Part shown: one piece after another, positions 7,723-17,146 of the stretch | Layout: every line of letters begins with the position of its first letter | Position numbering within the stretch: the stretch's first letter is position 1 | NCBI GenBank assembly: GCA_020632575.1 | Contig: JACKFH010000001.1 | Coordinates: forward strand, 1-64,000 | Direction: 5' to 3' | Origin: Candidatus Omnitrophota bacterium | Lineage (GTDB): Bacteria; Hinthialibacterota; Hinthialibacteria; OLB16 | DNA length: 64,000 nucleotides | The notes under the pieces: generated by a model | The model's input: only the letters and a program-made list of their open reading frames with translations | Told to the model about the DNA's origin: nothing | Databases searched by the model: none | Made by a program: the position numbers and the translations under genes

Positions 7723-9450
7723 ATGCCGAAAAACCGCTCGATCAGGTTCGCATTGCCGATATTGCTCAGCCTCTATGCGATTTCGATTTCCCAGGCCCGA
7801 GCCGAGGAACAGGATCTTTCCAGTTCCGACATCGACCGGATGGTTCAATCCATCTGGAAGTCGAAGGGAATTGAACCGGTGGGACCAGCCAGCGCTTCGG
7901 AATACCTCAGAAGGGTCTATTTCGACCTGACGGGTTTGCCTCCATCCCTTGATGAAACGGAATCGTTTCTCCAATCGACCGACCCGGATAAACGCTCCAA
8001 ACTTGTTTCGGAACTCTTGAGCGACCCCGCCTATGGCGCCCACCGCGCGGATGTCCTGATGGGCGAGATCATCGAGGGACGCATCCTGAACCGTCGTCTC
8101 CCCGAGGAGAGTTTCAGAAAATATTTCGAATCCTCCTTCAATCAAGACAAGCCCTACGATCAAATGGTCCGCGAATTGATTTCCGCGTCCGGCGACAGCG
8201 CGGAAAATGGGGCCACCTATTTGGTCGTGACTCATCAGGCCAATCCCGAGGACATGACCGGGACAGTGACTCGTCTGTTTAATGGAACCCAATACCGATG
8301 CTTTCAATGCCATGACGATAAGTTCGGCGATTGGAAACAAACCGATTTCTGGGGAACCGCCGCTTTCTTCGCCCGGACCGACATTCGACCGAACGAGCGA
8401 ATGGAGAATCGGCTTGTTTCGGTTTTGATCCAGGATCGAAAGAATGGCGAGGGAGTCATCCCGGAGGGGGGTGTCACCCCCGCGCTAAACGGTCTCTCGA
8501 AAGAGGAGCGCAAGAAGACTCGCCGACAGATGCTGATGGAGGAACGTAAGAACCCGGTCGCCCCCTCCTTCCTTGGCGAACCGGTCAGAGTCGGGAAGAA
8601 TGAAAATCGCCGCGAGGTCCTCGCCAAACTCATGACCTCTCCCGAAAACGAACTGTTTGCCAGATCCGCCGCGAATCGAGTGTGGGCGGACATGTTCGGA
8701 AAGGGACTTATCGAGCCGGTGGATGACATCTATGACAAAGACGCGGGCGAGTGGGAGCCTCTCCTGGACAGTCTCGCCAAAGAATTGGTCCGTTCTGGGC
8801 ATAGCCTGAAGACTCTTTACCGCCTAATCGCCAACACACAAACCTATCAACTCACCTCCGAGTCGGATGAGGATTCCGAGGATTTGGCGAGCGTCTTCGC
8901 CCGATCGAGGATGCGGGCGCACGCTCCCGAGGTGTTGCTCGACTCCATCCTCATGACCACCCAGGGAGAAGAGGCGTTCCAGAAACGCCAGCAGAAGATG
9001 GATTCCAAAGGACCTCGAGATCGAATTCTCGAAAAATTCACATTCGCCTTCGGCAACGACGAGGGCAGCCGAGTTCTCTCTTTCGAAGCCACCATCCCGC
9101 AGGCGCTGATGATGATGAACGACCCGATTATCGAGCGCGCTCTCAAGCCGACACCCGATTCGTCTCTTGGACGAGTGGTTCGGGAGACCGCCAACCCACG
9201 AGAAAGGGTCCGACTTGTGTACCTTTCCGCGCTCTCACGCGAGCCGCTGGAAGGGGAGATGAACGATGCCTTGGCGTATCTGCGTGAGGTGGAAGGCGGC
9301 CGACAGGCTCCCCTGCTGGTTGCCGACTCCGGCGATCGTTCGGATAGACGTTCCAAGAAACGCTTTCAAAGAATGAATAAACAAATGGAGCCTTATCAGG
9401 ATCTCCTGTGGGCGCTCATGAACACCTCGGAGTTTTTGTACAACCACTAA
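7723..9450 (+). CDS. DUF1549/DUF1553 (PSCyt-type) exported protein
   Basis: 575 residues with a signal peptide (residues 1-27, cut near S-Q-A-R-A). The DUF1549 core is recognisable by YLRRVYFDLTGLPPS (residues 61-75) and by CFQCHDDKFGDW (193-204), whose C-x-x-C-H could bind a c-type haem. The second half (ELFARSAANRVWADMFGKG, then IANTQTYQLTS) is DUF1553. Such proteins are greatly expanded in planctomycetes and relatives and are almost always paired with DUF1501, as here; proposed roles in oxidative or hydrolytic sugar breakdown are unproven. At 575 residues it is shorter than many family members because the N-terminal cytochrome module is absent. Confidence 0.9.
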   Translation: MPKNRSIRFALPILLSLYAISISQARAEEQDLSSSDIDRMVQSIWKSKGIEPVGPASASEYLRRVYFDLTGLPPSLDETESFLQSTDPDKRSKLVSELLSDPAYGAHRADVLMGEIIEGRILNRRLPEESFRKYFESSFNQDKPYDQMVRELISASGDSAENGATYLVVTHQANPEDMTGTVTRLFNGTQYRCFQCHDDKFGDWKQTDFWGTAAFFARTDIRPNERMENRLVSVLIQDRKNGEGVIPEGGVTPALNGLSKEERKKTRRQMLMEERKNPVAPSFLGEPVRVGKNENRREVLAKLMTSPENELFARSAANRVWADMFGKGLIEPVDDIYDKDAGEWEPLLDSLAKELVRSGHSLKTLYRLIANTQTYQLTSESDEDSEDLASVFARSRMRAHAPEVLLDSILMTTQGEEAFQKRQQKMDSKGPRDRILEKFTFAFGNDEGSRVLSFEATIPQALMMMNDPIIERALKPTPDSSLGRVVRETANPRERVRLVYLSALSREPLEGEMNDALAYLREVEGGRQAPLLVADSGDRSDRRSKKRFQRMNKQMEPYQDLLWALMNTSEFLYNH

Positions 9451-9500
9451 AGAAACTTTTCACACCCACCTCCGCCTAACGCACTGCGAGAGGAGACGCT

Positions 9501-9540
9501 CCCCCTCTCCGCAACGCGGGGAGGGGGTTGAGGGGAGGGG
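9501..9540. repeat. Palindromic C/G-rich repeat, family 2 (single unit)
   Basis: CCCCCTCTCC - gcaacgc - GGGGAGGGGG followed by ttgaggggagggg. The same core (CCCCTCCCC, gcaatgc-type loop, GGGGAGGG, then a T-T-A-G-G-G-type tail) recurs at 25362-25457 and 27602-27700. It lies between the DUF1549 and DUF1501 genes. Confidence 0.75.
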
Positions 9541-9575
9541 TTTCATGGCGTGGGGAAATGGACGGAGGACGACAG

Positions 9576-10883
9576 ATGAACGATCAACATCTTTTAAACT
9601 GCGAAGAATCGAAGCAAGGAGTCCCGCCACGCGCGACTAGACGGAGTTTTCTCCAATCGAGTCTGGCCGCAATGATCGGGCTTTCTCTGAGTGAAAGTTT
9701 CCTCCGCCAAGCGGTCGCAGCCAACCCAAAAGTTGCCTCCAAGAACTGCATCCTCCTCTGGATGGATGGCGGCCCGAGCCAAATGGAAACCTTCGACCCC
9801 AAACCCGGAACCCAGAATGGCGGCCCGACACGTTCGATTAAAACGAGCATCCCCGGGGTTGAAATCTCCGCGCACTTGCCCCAGATGGCCGAGCAACTCC
9901 GACACCTGAACCTCATCCGATCGATGGTCTCGACCGAGGGAAGCCACCAAAGGGCGAAGTACCTGGGACACACCGGGTACAACCCCCAACCGACTATCCA
10001 GCATCCGAGTTTAGGCGCGATTGTCTCGGAGGAGCTCGGCAATCCCGACTTTAGCCTCCCCCAATTTGTCAGCATCGGCGGCCCCTCCTTCGGTCCCGGT
10101 TATTTGGGACAAGAACACGCCCCCTTTGTGGTCAACGATCCGAGGAAGAAACTGGAAAACGCCGAGCCGCCTCAGTCGGTCGACAGGGACCGGTTTCAAT
10201 CCCGCCTCGCGATTCTCGACCGGATGGAACGGCGGTTCGCAAGCAGCCATTCCGGCTCCAAAGTGAGAGACCATCACGATGCTTACCGTCAAGCGGTGCG
10301 ATTCATGAACGCCCCTGAGATGGCGACCTTCGATTTGGAACAGGAACCATCGGCGGTTCGTAGCGCCTATGGAGACTCCCAATTCGGTCAAGGGTGCCTC
10401 ATGGCTCGGCGCCTGATCGAAACGGGAGTCCGTTTTGTCGAGGTGACTCTCCGAGGGTGGGACACCCATCAGGATAATTTCACCCGGACCACCGCTTTAT
10501 GTGAGGAGTTGGACCCCGCCTTTGCGACCCTGGTCAAGGAGCTTCTGGAAAGGGATCTCTGGGATTCCACACTAGTGGTGTGGATGGGTGAATTCGGTCG
10601 GAAACCGAGGATCGACGCCCAGGATGGACGGGGTCATTGGACAACCGGGTGGAATGTTGTCATGGGCGGCGGGGGTCTCGAGGAGGGGCGGGTCATCGGC
10701 GCCACCTCGTCCGATGGGGAAGAGGTGATCGAATCTCAGGTTGGGATTCCCGACCTCTATCACGCCATTCTAACCGGATTGGGAATCGATCCTTTCACGG
10801 AATATCTCACTCCGCTCAGGCGTCCCATCACCTTCGTCAATGACAAGGCCCAAGGAATTCCTGAACTCATCCGCTCCGCTTAA
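9576..10883 (+). CDS. DUF1501 family exported protein (sulfatase-like fold)
   Basis: 435 residues from the ATG at 9576, preceded by GGAGG; a longer reading starting within the upstream repeat is unlikely. A twin-arginine export signal (TRRSFLQ at 21-27, then a hydrophobic stretch to about 50) opens the protein. Typical DUF1501 blocks follow: LLWMDGGPSQMETFDPKPG, FVEVTLRGWDTHQDN, VVWMGEFGRKP and GRGHWTTGWN. The fold resembles alkaline phosphatase/sulfatase. It is the standard partner of the DUF1549/DUF1553 protein just upstream and the two probably act together in the periplasm on an unknown substrate. Confidence 0.9.
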   Translation: MNDQHLLNCEESKQGVPPRATRRSFLQSSLAAMIGLSLSESFLRQAVAANPKVASKNCILLWMDGGPSQMETFDPKPGTQNGGPTRSIKTSIPGVEISAHLPQMAEQLRHLNLIRSMVSTEGSHQRAKYLGHTGYNPQPTIQHPSLGAIVSEELGNPDFSLPQFVSIGGPSFGPGYLGQEHAPFVVNDPRKKLENAEPPQSVDRDRFQSRLAILDRMERRFASSHSGSKVRDHHDAYRQAVRFMNAPEMATFDLEQEPSAVRSAYGDSQFGQGCLMARRLIETGVRFVEVTLRGWDTHQDNFTRTTALCEELDPAFATLVKELLERDLWDSTLVVWMGEFGRKPRIDAQDGRGHWTTGWNVVMGGGGLEEGRVIGATSSDGEEVIESQVGIPDLYHAILTGLGIDPFTEYLTPLRRPITFVNDKAQGIPELIRSA

Positions 10884-11038
10884 TCTAAACCGGGAGCGCG
10901 ATTGTTCGATTTTGGTGAGGAGTCCGACTCAGCGCCCCCGTCTCGTTTCGACTTGGAATGAGTGGTACAAACTTTTTCTGAGAGGGAGTAAGATCGAGAC
11001 TTGTTGATGAACGAACGAGGGGACGAATACCTGCCGCG

Positions 11039-11641
11039 ATGAACCTTGCGTTATTACTCACCTGGAGTCGACTGCTTCTGACGCCGGTATTCGCCGTGGT
11101 CTTCTTTCAGGAGACCTTTTGGACCCGGGTGTCGGCGCTTCTTATTGTCATCCTCTCCGAGCTGACGGACCTATTCGATGGCATCGCGGCGCGCCGTCGG
11201 GGAGAGATCACCGACTTCGGAAAAATCCTGGACCCGCTCGCCGACAGCGTCTCCCGTCTTACTATTTTCCTCTGCATGGCCGTGGAATTCGCCGTGGCCT
11301 CGAACACCCGGATCGCCATGTATTTGGTGTTAACTCTGCTTTGGCGAGACTCCCTGATATCGACCCTTCGAACCGTCTGCGCACACCGGGGCGTCATCGT
11401 GTCGGCGAGGTGGTCGGGAAAGATTAAGGCGGGTGTTCAGGCGGTCGTGATCTTCCTCATCCTGAGTTTGCGGGTTTACTATGGAACAGCCAGGGAACAG
11501 GAGCCGCTTGTCGTTTATCACCTCCTACTCGGAGTGGCGTCGGCGGTGACTATTTGGTCGCTTTACGATTACATGAGCGGCAATTGGAATATCCTGAAAC
11601 CGATCGTCTTTCCCTCCAAGAACGACCATCAATCGGCTTAA
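11039..11641 (+). CDS. pgsA: CDP-alcohol phosphatidyltransferase (phosphatidylglycerophosphate synthase-like)
   Basis: 200 residues with about five or six membrane spans. The complete family signature is present: D44-x2-D47-G48-x2-A51-R52-x8-G61-x3-D65-x3-D69, which holds the two metal ions and the CDP-diacylglycerol. Length and the N-terminal MNLALLLTWSRLLLTP fit PgsA, which joins glycerol-3-phosphate to CDP-diacylglycerol for phosphatidylglycerol and cardiolipin. Related enzymes with other acceptors (serine, inositol phosphate) cannot be excluded. It is convergent with the response-regulator gene, only 13 bases apart. Confidence 0.8.
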   Translation: MNLALLLTWSRLLLTPVFAVVFFQETFWTRVSALLIVILSELTDLFDGIAARRRGEITDFGKILDPLADSVSRLTIFLCMAVEFAVASNTRIAMYLVLTLLWRDSLISTLRTVCAHRGVIVSARWSGKIKAGVQAVVIFLILSLRVYYGTAREQEPLVVYHLLLGVASAVTIWSLYDYMSGNWNILKPIVFPSKNDHQSA

Positions 11642-11654
11642 ACGCAAGTGGGAT

Positions 11655-12410
11655 CTATAAGGAGGGCGGCGCGGTTTCGATCGGACCCGGGGCATTCTCC
11701 TCTGCCGAGTTCCCCCCATTGGTTGTGTGAAGGTCGATCATGCTCTGGTTTCCAAGGTAAGGCTTGACCTGAATTTCCTTGATGGTCATGAGATTAGTTA
11801 CGATGTTTCGGATGCGCTCGGTCTGAACCGAAACCTTGTCCAGGAAGTTGATCAATTCATCCCTCTCCAGCCCTGATTCGATTCCATCGCGAATCAAGTC
11901 GAGGTACCCAAAGACTCCGGTCAAAGGGTTGTTGATCTCATGACCCGCCGCAGTCGCCAACTGGAGAATCGACATCCGCTTTTCCATTGAAAGCAGTTCC
12001 TTTTGGAGAGCGCGAATCCGAACCCCCGAGCGGATACGCGCGATCAGCTCCTCGTGATGGCAAGGCTTGGTGATGTAGTCGTCCGCCCCCGCGTTGAGCG
12101 CGTTGATCTTGTCGCTCATCTCATCCTTCGAGGTGATCATGATGAAATAGATGAATCGAAGATCCTCGCGATTCCGAACACACGACAGGAGTTCGAGTCC
12201 GTCCATTTCCGGCATGCTCCAATCGGAGAGGACGATATCGAAGTCCTTGTCCTCATTAAGGATTTCCAGCGCCGCCTTACCGGAATGGGTGGGGCAAACA
12301 TCGACAGAATGATTAGATAGTAGTCTAATCATCAAGTTTCTGCTCGTATTGTCATCTTCGACCAGGAGAACGCGAGCCTGCACCGGGGAAGTCCTCTCGT
12401 TATTGAACAT
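11655..12410 (-). CDS. Response regulator fused to a histidine-kinase dimerisation domain without ATPase
   Basis: 251 residues from the ATG at 12410; a GTG five codons earlier is an alternative start. Receiver domain: VLLVEDDN, phospho-acceptor Asp63 in VLSDWSMP and Lys115 in YITKPCHHEE. After a coiled linker comes an H-box, AAGHEINNPLTGVFGYL, with His157, and the second helix of a HisKA domain. The protein then ends in about 40 low-complexity residues; no N, G1 or G2 box is present. It can be phosphorylated or pass phosphate but cannot use ATP itself, so it probably works with a separate kinase, as a phosphorelay or a dimerising inhibitor. Confidence 0.85.
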   Translation of the reverse strand: MFNNERTSPVQARVLLVEDDNTSRNLMIRLLSNHSVDVCPTHSGKAALEILNEDKDFDIVLSDWSMPEMDGLELLSCVRNREDLRFIYFIMITSKDEMSDKINALNAGADDYITKPCHHEELIARIRSGVRIRALQKELLSMEKRMSILQLATAAGHEINNPLTGVFGYLDLIRDGIESGLERDELINFLDKVSVQTERIRNIVTNLMTIKEIQVKPYLGNQSMIDLHTTNGGNSAEENAPGPIETAPPSL

Positions 12411-12477
12411 ATGGGCGGATTTCACCTCTCATTCTACTCAATTTTCGTTGCCTGAAAAGTAGCGATGTTAGGAAAAA

Positions 12478-13575
12478 TCAGAGGGGACAGATCGAGTGGT
12501 CGCAGAAAGTGAGCGGCTCCGGATCTCCGTTGCCGACCACCACCGCGTCTTCGATCCGAATCCCACCCCAGCCTGGGATGTAAATCCCAGGTTCCACAGT
12601 TACAACCGCGCCGGACTTAAGGACATCCTTGCTGGAACTGGCCAGCCGGGGGGCCTCATGGATTTCGAGTCCGACACCATGCCCCAATCCATGCATAAAC
12701 GCCTCCGCCAATCCCGCTTCCTCAAGCACTCGTCGGGAGGCGGCGTCCGCGTCCTTCCCCGCCACACCCGCTCTCGCCGCCGCGATCCCCGCCCTCTGAG
12801 CCTCATGAACCAGCGCATGGCGTTCACGTTGGAGATTGTCAGGATCCCCAAAAACAAAGGTGCGTGTGCAGTCCGAGCAATACCCATCCACCACGGCCCC
12901 GAAATCGAGAAGGACCCAGTCCCCTTCATTGAGTCTGGCGTCCCCCGGTTTGCCATGGGGAAGCGAACTTCGAGCTCCAAACAGCACGATTGGATCGAAA
13001 GAGGGGCCAGTGGCCCCTTCCTCCCACAGGAGGTTCATCATCTTACGGAGGATTTCGCGTTCGGAGACCCCCTCCTCCAGTTCCTGAATAAGGGCTGCGA
13101 ACACTCGATCGACCACCTGGCTGGATCGCCTTAAGGTCTCCTTTTCGGACTCGTCTTTGCAAACCCGAAATTCCTCGACCCAACTCACTGTGGGCCGCCA
13201 ATCGACCGACCCCTTGCCGCTCGGAAGTTTTTTAATCTCTTCGAAAGTGGAGACGTTGAGGTGTGCCGCCTCGATCCCCATGGTCTTCCAATCGTGATCG
13301 GAAATTTCCTCGGCGAGAATTTCCAGCCAGGTCATGCCGACAAAGATCCGCACCGCGCAACCCTTGACTTCCTTATCAGCCTGCTCGCGATAGCGACCGT
13401 CGGAAAAGAAATAGGAACCCTCGGGAGTAATCAGCAATTGAGCGTAACTTCCCGTAAAACCGGTCAAATACCGGATGTTCACCAGGTTGGTGACCCAAAG
13501 AGCCTCCAGGCCCTCCGATGAAACCCGTTCCGCCAACTTTTTTTGGCGCGCCTCATACGGCGCAGATGCGTTCAC
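12478..13575 (-). CDS. M24 family Xaa-Pro aminopeptidase/dipeptidase
   Basis: 365 residues from a GTG at 13575 with GGAGG nine bases upstream. An N-terminal creatinase-like domain (to about residue 135) precedes the pita-bread catalytic domain. All five metal ligands are seen: D224 (LLDFG), D235 (YCSDCTRTF), H299 (HGLGHGVG), E328 (TVEPGIY) and E342 (RIEDAV). Such enzymes cut the bond before proline in small peptides in the cytoplasm. Size and order match PepP/PepQ-like proteins common in bacteria. It lies between the response regulator and the sugar isomerase/epimerase on the same strand, close enough for shared transcription. Confidence 0.9.
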   Translation of the reverse strand: MNASAPYEARQKKLAERVSSEGLEALWVTNLVNIRYLTGFTGSYAQLLITPEGSYFFSDGRYREQADKEVKGCAVRIFVGMTWLEILAEEISDHDWKTMGIEAAHLNVSTFEEIKKLPSGKGSVDWRPTVSWVEEFRVCKDESEKETLRRSSQVVDRVFAALIQELEEGVSEREILRKMMNLLWEEGATGPSFDPIVLFGARSSLPHGKPGDARLNEGDWVLLDFGAVVDGYCSDCTRTFVFGDPDNLQRERHALVHEAQRAGIAAARAGVAGKDADAASRRVLEEAGLAEAFMHGLGHGVGLEIHEAPRLASSSKDVLKSGAVVTVEPGIYIPGWGGIRIEDAVVVGNGDPEPLTFCDHSICPL

Positions 13576-13614
13576 TGTGGAATTCCTCCGATGACGAAAT
13601 GGCGCTAATCCAAA

Positions 13615-14493
13615 TCAGGCAAGATCCTTACGGATTTCATCGACCATGGCGTAGATGCTTTCGATGCACCTGCGGCTGGCGAACTCACCGTCTTTGGAAT
13701 AGCTCGCGCCGCCCGGCTTGTTCATTTCCTCCTCGGAAATGTCTTGTGGACGCCAGTGAGTCTCCAGGGAAACATAGCCATCGTAACCGTCCTCGAGCAG
13801 AGCACGGAACTGACCCTTGTAGTCGATTTCTCCCTCGCCCATTCGGACACAGTGCGCTTCTGTGGCGCCGATCCTCTCGGCGTCCTTGAGGTGGATATGG
13901 ATGATGTGCTTACGGAGAGCTCGGTATCCATCGGGAAAGGGAACCTCATCGTTGTCGAAATCGAAAAGGACATTGCACGGGTCCCAGACGGCGGCAAGGC
14001 GGGGTGAACCGATCTCGTCCAGAAAACTTGCGACCTGAGCGCCGGTTCCGAGATAAGTGGAGGCCTCATTCTCGATCACCATCCGCTGGTCCTTCTCCTC
14101 CAGGATTTTGAGTGGGATTTCGAAGTTGTCGAGGATTCGCTGATAGACCTCCTCAACGGGACCCCGTCGCCAGAAGGTGAAACCGCGGATGATATCCGTC
14201 TCGAAAATTTTTGCGATATCGCAGCAGCGGCGGAGGATATTGTGATGCTCCGCGATCTCCTCGGGGCTGTCGATCTCGCACTTATAAAACGGAGTGCCGA
14301 TCCCGCAGATGGCTAAGCCGGCGTCGTCGCACTTCTTCTTGATTTCGGTGACTTGATCGTCGGTCATTTTCTGGATGCCGGTGTCCCACACCGAGCGGAT
14401 TTCGACAGCGTCCATGTTGTATTCCTTGGCCACTGAGATGGCGAGATCGAGATCCTGAGTGATCTCATCGGTGAATACGGCGTATTTGAACAT
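13615..14493 (-). CDS. Sugar phosphate isomerase/epimerase (TIM barrel, xylose isomerase-like)
   Basis: 292 residues from the ATG at 14493, which follows GGAAGGAGAGG; seven upstream codons are not needed. The AP_endonuc_2 fold is indicated by MVIENEASTYLGTG, VWDPCNVLF (conserved metal-binding D), IHIHLKDAE and GYVSLETHW, with Glu, Asp, His and Glu ligands in the usual order. These enzymes isomerise keto-sugars, inosose or similar compounds. Substrate is not determinable here. It is near the GH92 and GH106-like genes, so a role in metabolising released sugars is plausible. A second, unrelated-looking member lies at 18592-19416. Confidence 0.85.
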   Translation of the reverse strand: MFKYAVFTDEITQDLDLAISVAKEYNMDAVEIRSVWDTGIQKMTDDQVTEIKKKCDDAGLAICGIGTPFYKCEIDSPEEIAEHHNILRRCCDIAKIFETDIIRGFTFWRRGPVEEVYQRILDNFEIPLKILEEKDQRMVIENEASTYLGTGAQVASFLDEIGSPRLAAVWDPCNVLFDFDNDEVPFPDGYRALRKHIIHIHLKDAERIGATEAHCVRMGEGEIDYKGQFRALLEDGYDGYVSLETHWRPQDISEEEMNKPGGASYSKDGEFASRRCIESIYAMVDEIRKDLA

Positions 14494-14724
14494 AATGCGA
14501 ACCTCTCCTTCCAAAGATGGATGATTGAATCGATTGTGATGCGGTTGTTAGAAGGTCGGCTCGAGTTCCGCCAACCGGAAAAACGCATTCGGAAAGGGGA
14601 GATTTTAAAGCATGCCCCGCGATTGGGAAGGGTGCGCATTCGATAACTGGGGCGCCGCCTCAAGGGCGAAATTCGCCAGAACTTGACTTATTATCCTCTT
14701 GAAATCGAGAAAAGGTGAGGACCA

Positions 14725-17130
14725 ATGACTGAGGAGAACCAGGAAAAAGAATTCTTCAAACCCTATCGCCGAACCGCCCCCTGGCGGTGGCCAGTCCGTA
14801 TCCTCAAATGGATCTTCGGTCTCATCCTCGTTTTCATCCTTCTAATCCTGATCGGAATTGGGGGAGTGGTCGGGTACTACAAGAGCATTGTCAACCAGAA
14901 ACCTGGCGGCCTGGCGGTCACACACCATCCAAGCGAACTGTTATCGAAGGTCGACCCTTTCATCGGGACTGGAGGCGTCCCCTGGGTCTGCGCCTACAAC
15001 TCCCCCGCGGCCACCACCCCCTGGGGCATGGTCCGTCTCGGACCAGACACCGCGTCGATGCTGCTGGATATCCGCGGTCTCAACTCCTCGGGATATTACT
15101 ATGGCGACAACAAGATCATCGGGTTTAGCCACAACCGTCTGCTCGGCGCGGACGCTTTCGACGGAGGAAATTTTCGGATCTTCCCAACTATAGAATCGAG
15201 GGTGGAGAAACTAAGGTCTGCGGATCGGTCGACTCCGTTTTCTCACAAGGAGGAGATCGCCTTCCCGGGTTATTATGCGGTCCGACTCCCCTCGGAACAG
15301 ACCTTGGTGGAGCTAACCGCCTCAACGCGAGTCGGCTTTCATCGATACACCTTCAGTGGAAACGAGAACCCGCATCTATTGATCGATGTGTCGAGTTCCC
15401 TCGGCGATGCTCGGACCAAGGAAGGAAAAGTCCGAATCGTCCCCGCCTCCCAGGAAATCGAGGGATCGATCGTCAACTTCGGGTCATTCTCCGGCCGATA
15501 TGGCGGTCTTAATGTCTTTTTTGTGGCCCGTTTCAATCGCCCCTTCGCGGAATACGGAACCTGGTCAGCGGATGGATTCGAGAGCGGACGCGAGGAGGCT
15601 GAGGGAGACTCGCTTGGAGCGGATGTCGCTTTCGAGGGTGAGAATGTAGAAACGGTCGTCGAGGTTCGCCTGGCCCTCTCCCATGTCAGCATCGAGAATG
15701 CGCGATTGAACCTCGACACGGAGATCGGTGATGACATAAATTTCGAGCAGGTCCTGGAGGAAGCCAAGCAGGCCTGGGAGGAAAAACTTTCCCTCATCGA
15801 GGTCGAGGGCGGGACCGAGGCGCAACAGAGAATTTTTTATACGGCCCTCTATCGCACTCTCCAGATGCCAACGCTGTTCAACGATGTCAATGGCGAGTAT
15901 CTCGGATTCGATAAGCAAATCCATGTCGCCGAAGGATTTCAGTATTACACCGACTTCTCCCTCTGGGACACCTTTCGAACGGTGCATCCTCTTTACAACT
16001 TGATTGTTCCTGAAGTGCAACGTGACATGCTGGTCTCCATGGTCGAGATGGCGAAAGCGGGCGGCTGTTTCCCTCGTTGGCCCTCGGGCGCGGGATACAC
16101 CAACTGCATGATCGGGACTCCCGCCGACATCATGGTGACCGAATCCTATCTCAAGGGCATTCGCGATTTCGATGTCGAGACCGCCTATTCCAAGATGCGT
16201 CAGACCGCTTTAGACGGAAAACCCGAGGGGACTAAGTTTGCGGGCCGAGGCGGTCTTGAGAGTTATCTCAATCTGGGTTGGTGCGCTTCCGAAAAGATGT
16301 CGAAAGCCCTCGGGAAGACTTTTGAGTACTCCTACGCCGATTGGGCGCTCGCCTCCCTCGCCAAGGCATTAAACCATCCTGAGGACGCTGCGCTTCTTTC
16401 CGAGCACGCCAAGAACTATCAAAACCTTTGGAATGAGGAGACTCAATTCTTCCAGCCCAGGAGCTCGACAGGAGAGTTCCAGGCGATCGAACCCCTTCAA
16501 CTCTCTTACACTGACTCCGAGGGATTTCTCACCGATGATTTTGTCGAGGGGAGCGCCATGCAGTGGCGGTACGCGATTCCTTTCGACCCAGAGGGTTTGG
16601 TTTCGCTCTTCAAGGACAGGGATTATTTCATCGAGGAGCTGACAGCCTTCTTCGAGGGTTCGACCAAGGAGGTGGGGAAGTGGAATCCCGGCCCCTGCTA
16701 CTGGCATGGGAACGAACCGTATATCCATTCCGCCTACCTCTTCGAAGCGGCGGGTCGACCTGACCTCACACAGAAATGGGTGCGCTGGATTTTGGAGAAC
16801 AAGTACAGCGATGACTATGTGGGGCTGGATGGCAACGACGACGGCGGGACTCTCTCAGCCTGGTATGTCTTCAGCTCGCTCGGCTTTTATCCCATCGCGG
16901 GAAGCACGAAATATGAGATTGGCTCGCCTCTTTTCGACAAGGCAACCCTTCACATGGGCGAGGCGAAATTGGAGATTTTCGCCGACAACCAGTCGCCCCA
17001 AAACGTCTATCTCAAAGAGGTCCGATTGAACGATCAACCCTTAGAGAATTATTCGTTCGATCATGCGGATATCGCGGGAGGCGGGACTTTGAGGTTTACC
17101 ATGTCGGGTGAGCCCTCGAAAGAGAGGTAG
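14725..17130 (+). CDS. GH92 family alpha-mannosidase-like glycoside hydrolase
   Basis: 801 residues. A cytoplasmic basic N-terminus is followed by one membrane helix (about residues 27-53) without a cleavage site, so it is anchored with the enzyme outside the cytoplasm. The GH92 start VDPFIGTGG (76-84) leads into PWGMVRLGPDT and GFSHNRLLGAD. The catalytic (alpha/alpha)6 domain shows YTDFSLWDTFRTVHPL (about 407-422), GYTNCMIGTPADIM, the H-G-N-E-P substrate loop (about 661) and GNDDGGTLSAWYVFSSLGFYP. GH92 enzymes are calcium-dependent exo-mannosidases acting on mannans and N-glycans. The anchored N-terminus is unusual, since most are secreted or lipoproteins. Confidence 0.92.
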   Translation: MTEENQEKEFFKPYRRTAPWRWPVRILKWIFGLILVFILLILIGIGGVVGYYKSIVNQKPGGLAVTHHPSELLSKVDPFIGTGGVPWVCAYNSPAATTPWGMVRLGPDTASMLLDIRGLNSSGYYYGDNKIIGFSHNRLLGADAFDGGNFRIFPTIESRVEKLRSADRSTPFSHKEEIAFPGYYAVRLPSEQTLVELTASTRVGFHRYTFSGNENPHLLIDVSSSLGDARTKEGKVRIVPASQEIEGSIVNFGSFSGRYGGLNVFFVARFNRPFAEYGTWSADGFESGREEAEGDSLGADVAFEGENVETVVEVRLALSHVSIENARLNLDTEIGDDINFEQVLEEAKQAWEEKLSLIEVEGGTEAQQRIFYTALYRTLQMPTLFNDVNGEYLGFDKQIHVAEGFQYYTDFSLWDTFRTVHPLYNLIVPEVQRDMLVSMVEMAKAGGCFPRWPSGAGYTNCMIGTPADIMVTESYLKGIRDFDVETAYSKMRQTALDGKPEGTKFAGRGGLESYLNLGWCASEKMSKALGKTFEYSYADWALASLAKALNHPEDAALLSEHAKNYQNLWNEETQFFQPRSSTGEFQAIEPLQLSYTDSEGFLTDDFVEGSAMQWRYAIPFDPEGLVSLFKDRDYFIEELTAFFEGSTKEVGKWNPGPCYWHGNEPYIHSAYLFEAAGRPDLTQKWVRWILENKYSDDYVGLDGNDDGGTLSAWYVFSSLGFYPIAGSTKYEIGSPLFDKATLHMGEAKLEIFADNQSPQNVYLKEVRLNDQPLENYSFDHADIAGGGTLRFTMSGEPSKER

Positions 17131-17146
17131 AGCCTCCTCCCCTTCG

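Noticed and set aside
7543..8340. Minus-strand frame of 265 codons reaching into the intergenic region before the DUF1549 gene
   Set aside because: Mostly antisense to the DUF1549 coding region and without any known pattern.
10884..11038. Intergenic segment with a GTTCGA string, considered for a tRNA
   Set aside because: No acceptor or anticodon stems can be paired around it. No tRNA or rRNA was recognised anywhere in the window.
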